8,195 nt of DNA, from NCBI GenBank assembly GCA_002377985.1, contig DFQW01000147.1:1753-9947 (forward strand), given 5' to 3'. Position numbers and translations under genes: made by a program. Positions 6,705-8,195 of the stretch are shown here, one piece after another (within the stretch, counting starts at the first letter, position 1; each line of letters starts with the position of its first letter). The notes under the pieces are model-generated. The model made no database searches. It was not told the DNA's origin and saw only the letters and a program-made list of their open reading frames with translations. The stretch is from Halieaceae bacterium UBA3479. GTDB taxonomy: Bacteria > Pseudomonadota > Gammaproteobacteria > Pseudomonadales > Halieaceae.

Positions 6705-6709
6705 AGGAA
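6705..6709 (+). promoter_or_regulatory. Shine-Dalgarno site of the second receptor gene
   Basis: AGGAA lies 6 bases before the ATG at 6716 and 9 before an adjacent in-frame ATG at 6719, so either may be used. A third ATG at 6711 sits too close to this site and is followed at once by a stop. Confidence 0.6.
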
Positions 6710-6715
6710 CATGCC

Positions 6716-8195
6716 ATGATGACCAAAACCCCACTCGGGCGGCTTCCCGCTCGCAAAATGGCGCTGTCTCTCGCCGTCGCCATCGCCTCACAAGCGCTGC
6801 CATCGCTCGCTCAGGATGATGACAAGGTCACGGCCTCGGCCCTCGCACTAGAGGAGATTGTGGTAACAGGAACCAAGCGCGCAGTCGCCCAGCAGGAGCT
6901 GGGTTTATCGGTGTCGACGCTGACAGATACCCAGATCAAGAACTCATTTATTACCGATGTGACTGCGGTCACAGAATTAGCGCCTAACGTCAACATCCTG
7001 CAGCAAAACGGTTTCAACGCCGTTGGTGGCGGTATTCGAGGTACGGGTTTCATTTCGATCTTGGTTACGAAAGACCCGTCGGTTGGCGTGACAGTAGACG
7101 ATTTTGCTTTCAACCACGTGCAGTCACAGTTTGTTGAGTTGTTTGACGTTGATCAAGTAGAGGTTTTTCGCGGGCCAGCGGGGACGCTATTCGGCAAAAA
7201 TACAACTGGGGGCGCAATTAATATCACAACCAAGAAGCCTCAGTTGGGGGAGTTCTTTGGTGAAGTGGATGCTCAGTACGGTCCTTACGCAAGCAATGAT
7301 GGCGACGTTACGAAAGTGAGTCTGGGGCTAAATGTGCCGATCGGCGATACTTTAGCTGCGCGCATCGCGATTATTCAGGATGAGTCTGATGGCTACTATT
7401 CGAATGGAAAGCCGAATCTCGGAAATATTTTGTGCTTCGCTTGTGGCGGCGATCCAGACCTGACCGCCGCCATCTTGTCCGATTACCCTACAGTAGGAAA
7501 TGGCGAGAAGATTGGTGGCAAGGACGTGCTGGCCGCCAAATTTAAAGTTGCCTGGGAACCCAACGACTTTTTTAGAGCAGACTTTACATATGAGTACGTA
7601 AAGGATGAGTCAGATACTGTTGCTGCGACGAATGAAACGCCCGGGGATGAGGGATATTTGTTCCCCCTCTTGGGCTTTCCAGGGATAGTGGACGGGGGCT
7701 GGAATGATCCGCTAGTTACCGGTCAGTCTTTCAACAATACGGTCGCAGTGAATAACGCCGCCGGTCATCAGATCGATGCAGATGGCTTGTATCTGACGAT
7801 GACCTTTAACTTCGACAAGTTTACCTTGAAGTCAATTACGGGCATGCGGGACCAAGACGAAGTGCTTGCCAGTACTTATACAGGTGAGGCTTACACATCG
7901 CTCTACGACGCGAGTCGAAATAGCCAGCGGGAGCAAACGCAACAGGAATTCAGGTTTGCATCAAACTTTGATGGGCCTCTCAACTTTGTCGCGGGTGCCG
8001 CTTATTACACCGACGACGTTAATTTTGTTGTTTTTGGTGATTTGGGCTTTGTCGCCCTTGCCAATAACTTACCCGTTTACCAGCTACACTCTGCTTCCGC
8101 GAAAGCGGCTAATGCGGCGGGTTGCCCTTCGCAGAATATTTTTGAGTGTGGCGGTCTTGACATTCAGGCCTCTGATCAAGATCGCACAAGTTATG
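6716..8195 (+). CDS. TonB-dependent outer-membrane receptor (partial, C-terminus missing)
   Basis: This is a second TonB-dependent receptor, open for 493 codons to the right edge. A signal peptide is seen at residues 1-32 (KMALSLAVAIASQALPSLA|Q). A TonB box LEEIVVTGTKR lies at 45-55. A plug domain follows with VDDF near 127-130, DVDQVEVFRGPAGTLFG at 144-160 and KNTTGGAINITTKKP at 161-175, and then β-barrel strands. It is closer to the standard plug consensus than the receptor at the left end and is not an obvious duplicate of it. Two close cysteine pairs fall in likely extracellular loops: C240/C243 (CFAC) and C470/C478. Parts of the barrel are AT-richer than the other genes: 7561-7620 has 22 G/C in 60, against 37 in 60 at 3121-3180 in the sulfotransferase gene. 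This may reflect its amino-acid make-up or transfer. The family is clear; the substrate is unknown. It is divergent from the M24 gene and may share control with it. Confidence 0.93.
   Translation, partial: MMTKTPLGRLPARKMALSLAVAIASQALPSLAQDDDKVTASALALEEIVVTGTKRAVAQQELGLSVSTLTDTQIKNSFITDVTAVTELAPNVNILQQNGFNAVGGGIRGTGFISILVTKDPSVGVTVDDFAFNHVQSQFVELFDVDQVEVFRGPAGTLFGKNTTGGAINITTKKPQLGEFFGEVDAQYGPYASNDGDVTKVSLGLNVPIGDTLAARIAIIQDESDGYYSNGKPNLGNILCFACGGDPDLTAAILSDYPTVGNGEKIGGKDVLAAKFKVAWEPNDFFRADFTYEYVKDESDTVAATNETPGDEGYLFPLLGFPGIVDGGWNDPLVTGQSFNNTVAVNNAAGHQIDADGLYLTMTFNFDKFTLKSITGMRDQDEVLASTYTGEAYTSLYDASRNSQREQTQQEFRFASNFDGPLNFVAGAAYYTDDVNFVVFGDLGFVALANNLPVYQLHSASAKAANAAGCPSQNIFECGGLDIQASDQDRTSY

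Noticed and set aside
6711..6719. Tiny Met-Pro-stop frame overlapping the right receptor's start, as an upstream control ORF
   Set aside because: Its ATG is only one base from the Shine-Dalgarno, so initiation there is unlikely; probably chance.

Overview
The window looks like part of the chromosome of a Gram-negative, probably marine or aquatic gammaproteobacterium. The reasons are two TonB-dependent outer-membrane receptors, a TPR-sulfotransferase, a LuxR-type regulator and an M24 peptidase, moderately high GC in most genes, and an SD-led gene style. The protein styles resemble the Halieaceae/OM60-NOR5 type of oligotroph, but that placement is inference from family resemblance and has not been tested. 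No rRNA, tRNA, CRISPR, insertion sequence or phage gene is visible.

Layout. A leftward block fills 1-4200. It holds a LuxR-family regulator (4200-3358), then a TPR-sulfotransferase whose GTG start overlaps the regulator's stop codon (3361-1781). After a 188 bp gap with several small dyads comes a TonB-dependent receptor that leaves the window at base 1 without its C-terminal half (1592-1). Divergent from the regulator is a glutathione S-transferase-fold protein with an extra C-terminal domain (4364-5284). It converges, with only 17 bp between stop codons, on an M24-family metallopeptidase-like protein (6567-5302). A 148 bp divergent region separates that gene from a second TonB-dependent receptor on the + strand (6716 to the right edge, also cut).

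How the genes may work together (inference). Receptors at both ends, a ligand-sensing type of regulator, a sulfotransferase, a GST-like enzyme and an amidohydrolase/peptidase-like enzyme fit a small uptake-and-modification locus for an unidentified organic substrate. The most provocative reading is that the TPR-sulfotransferase acts on tyrosines of the adjacent receptor, whose barrel has several Tyr/Asp-rich segments like tyrosine-sulfation sites. That is a hypothesis only. A small-molecule or glycan acceptor is equally possible.

Of the genes inside the window, four are complete (regulator, sulfotransferase, GST-like, M24) and two are partial (both receptors). No gap without a gene exceeds 188 bp.
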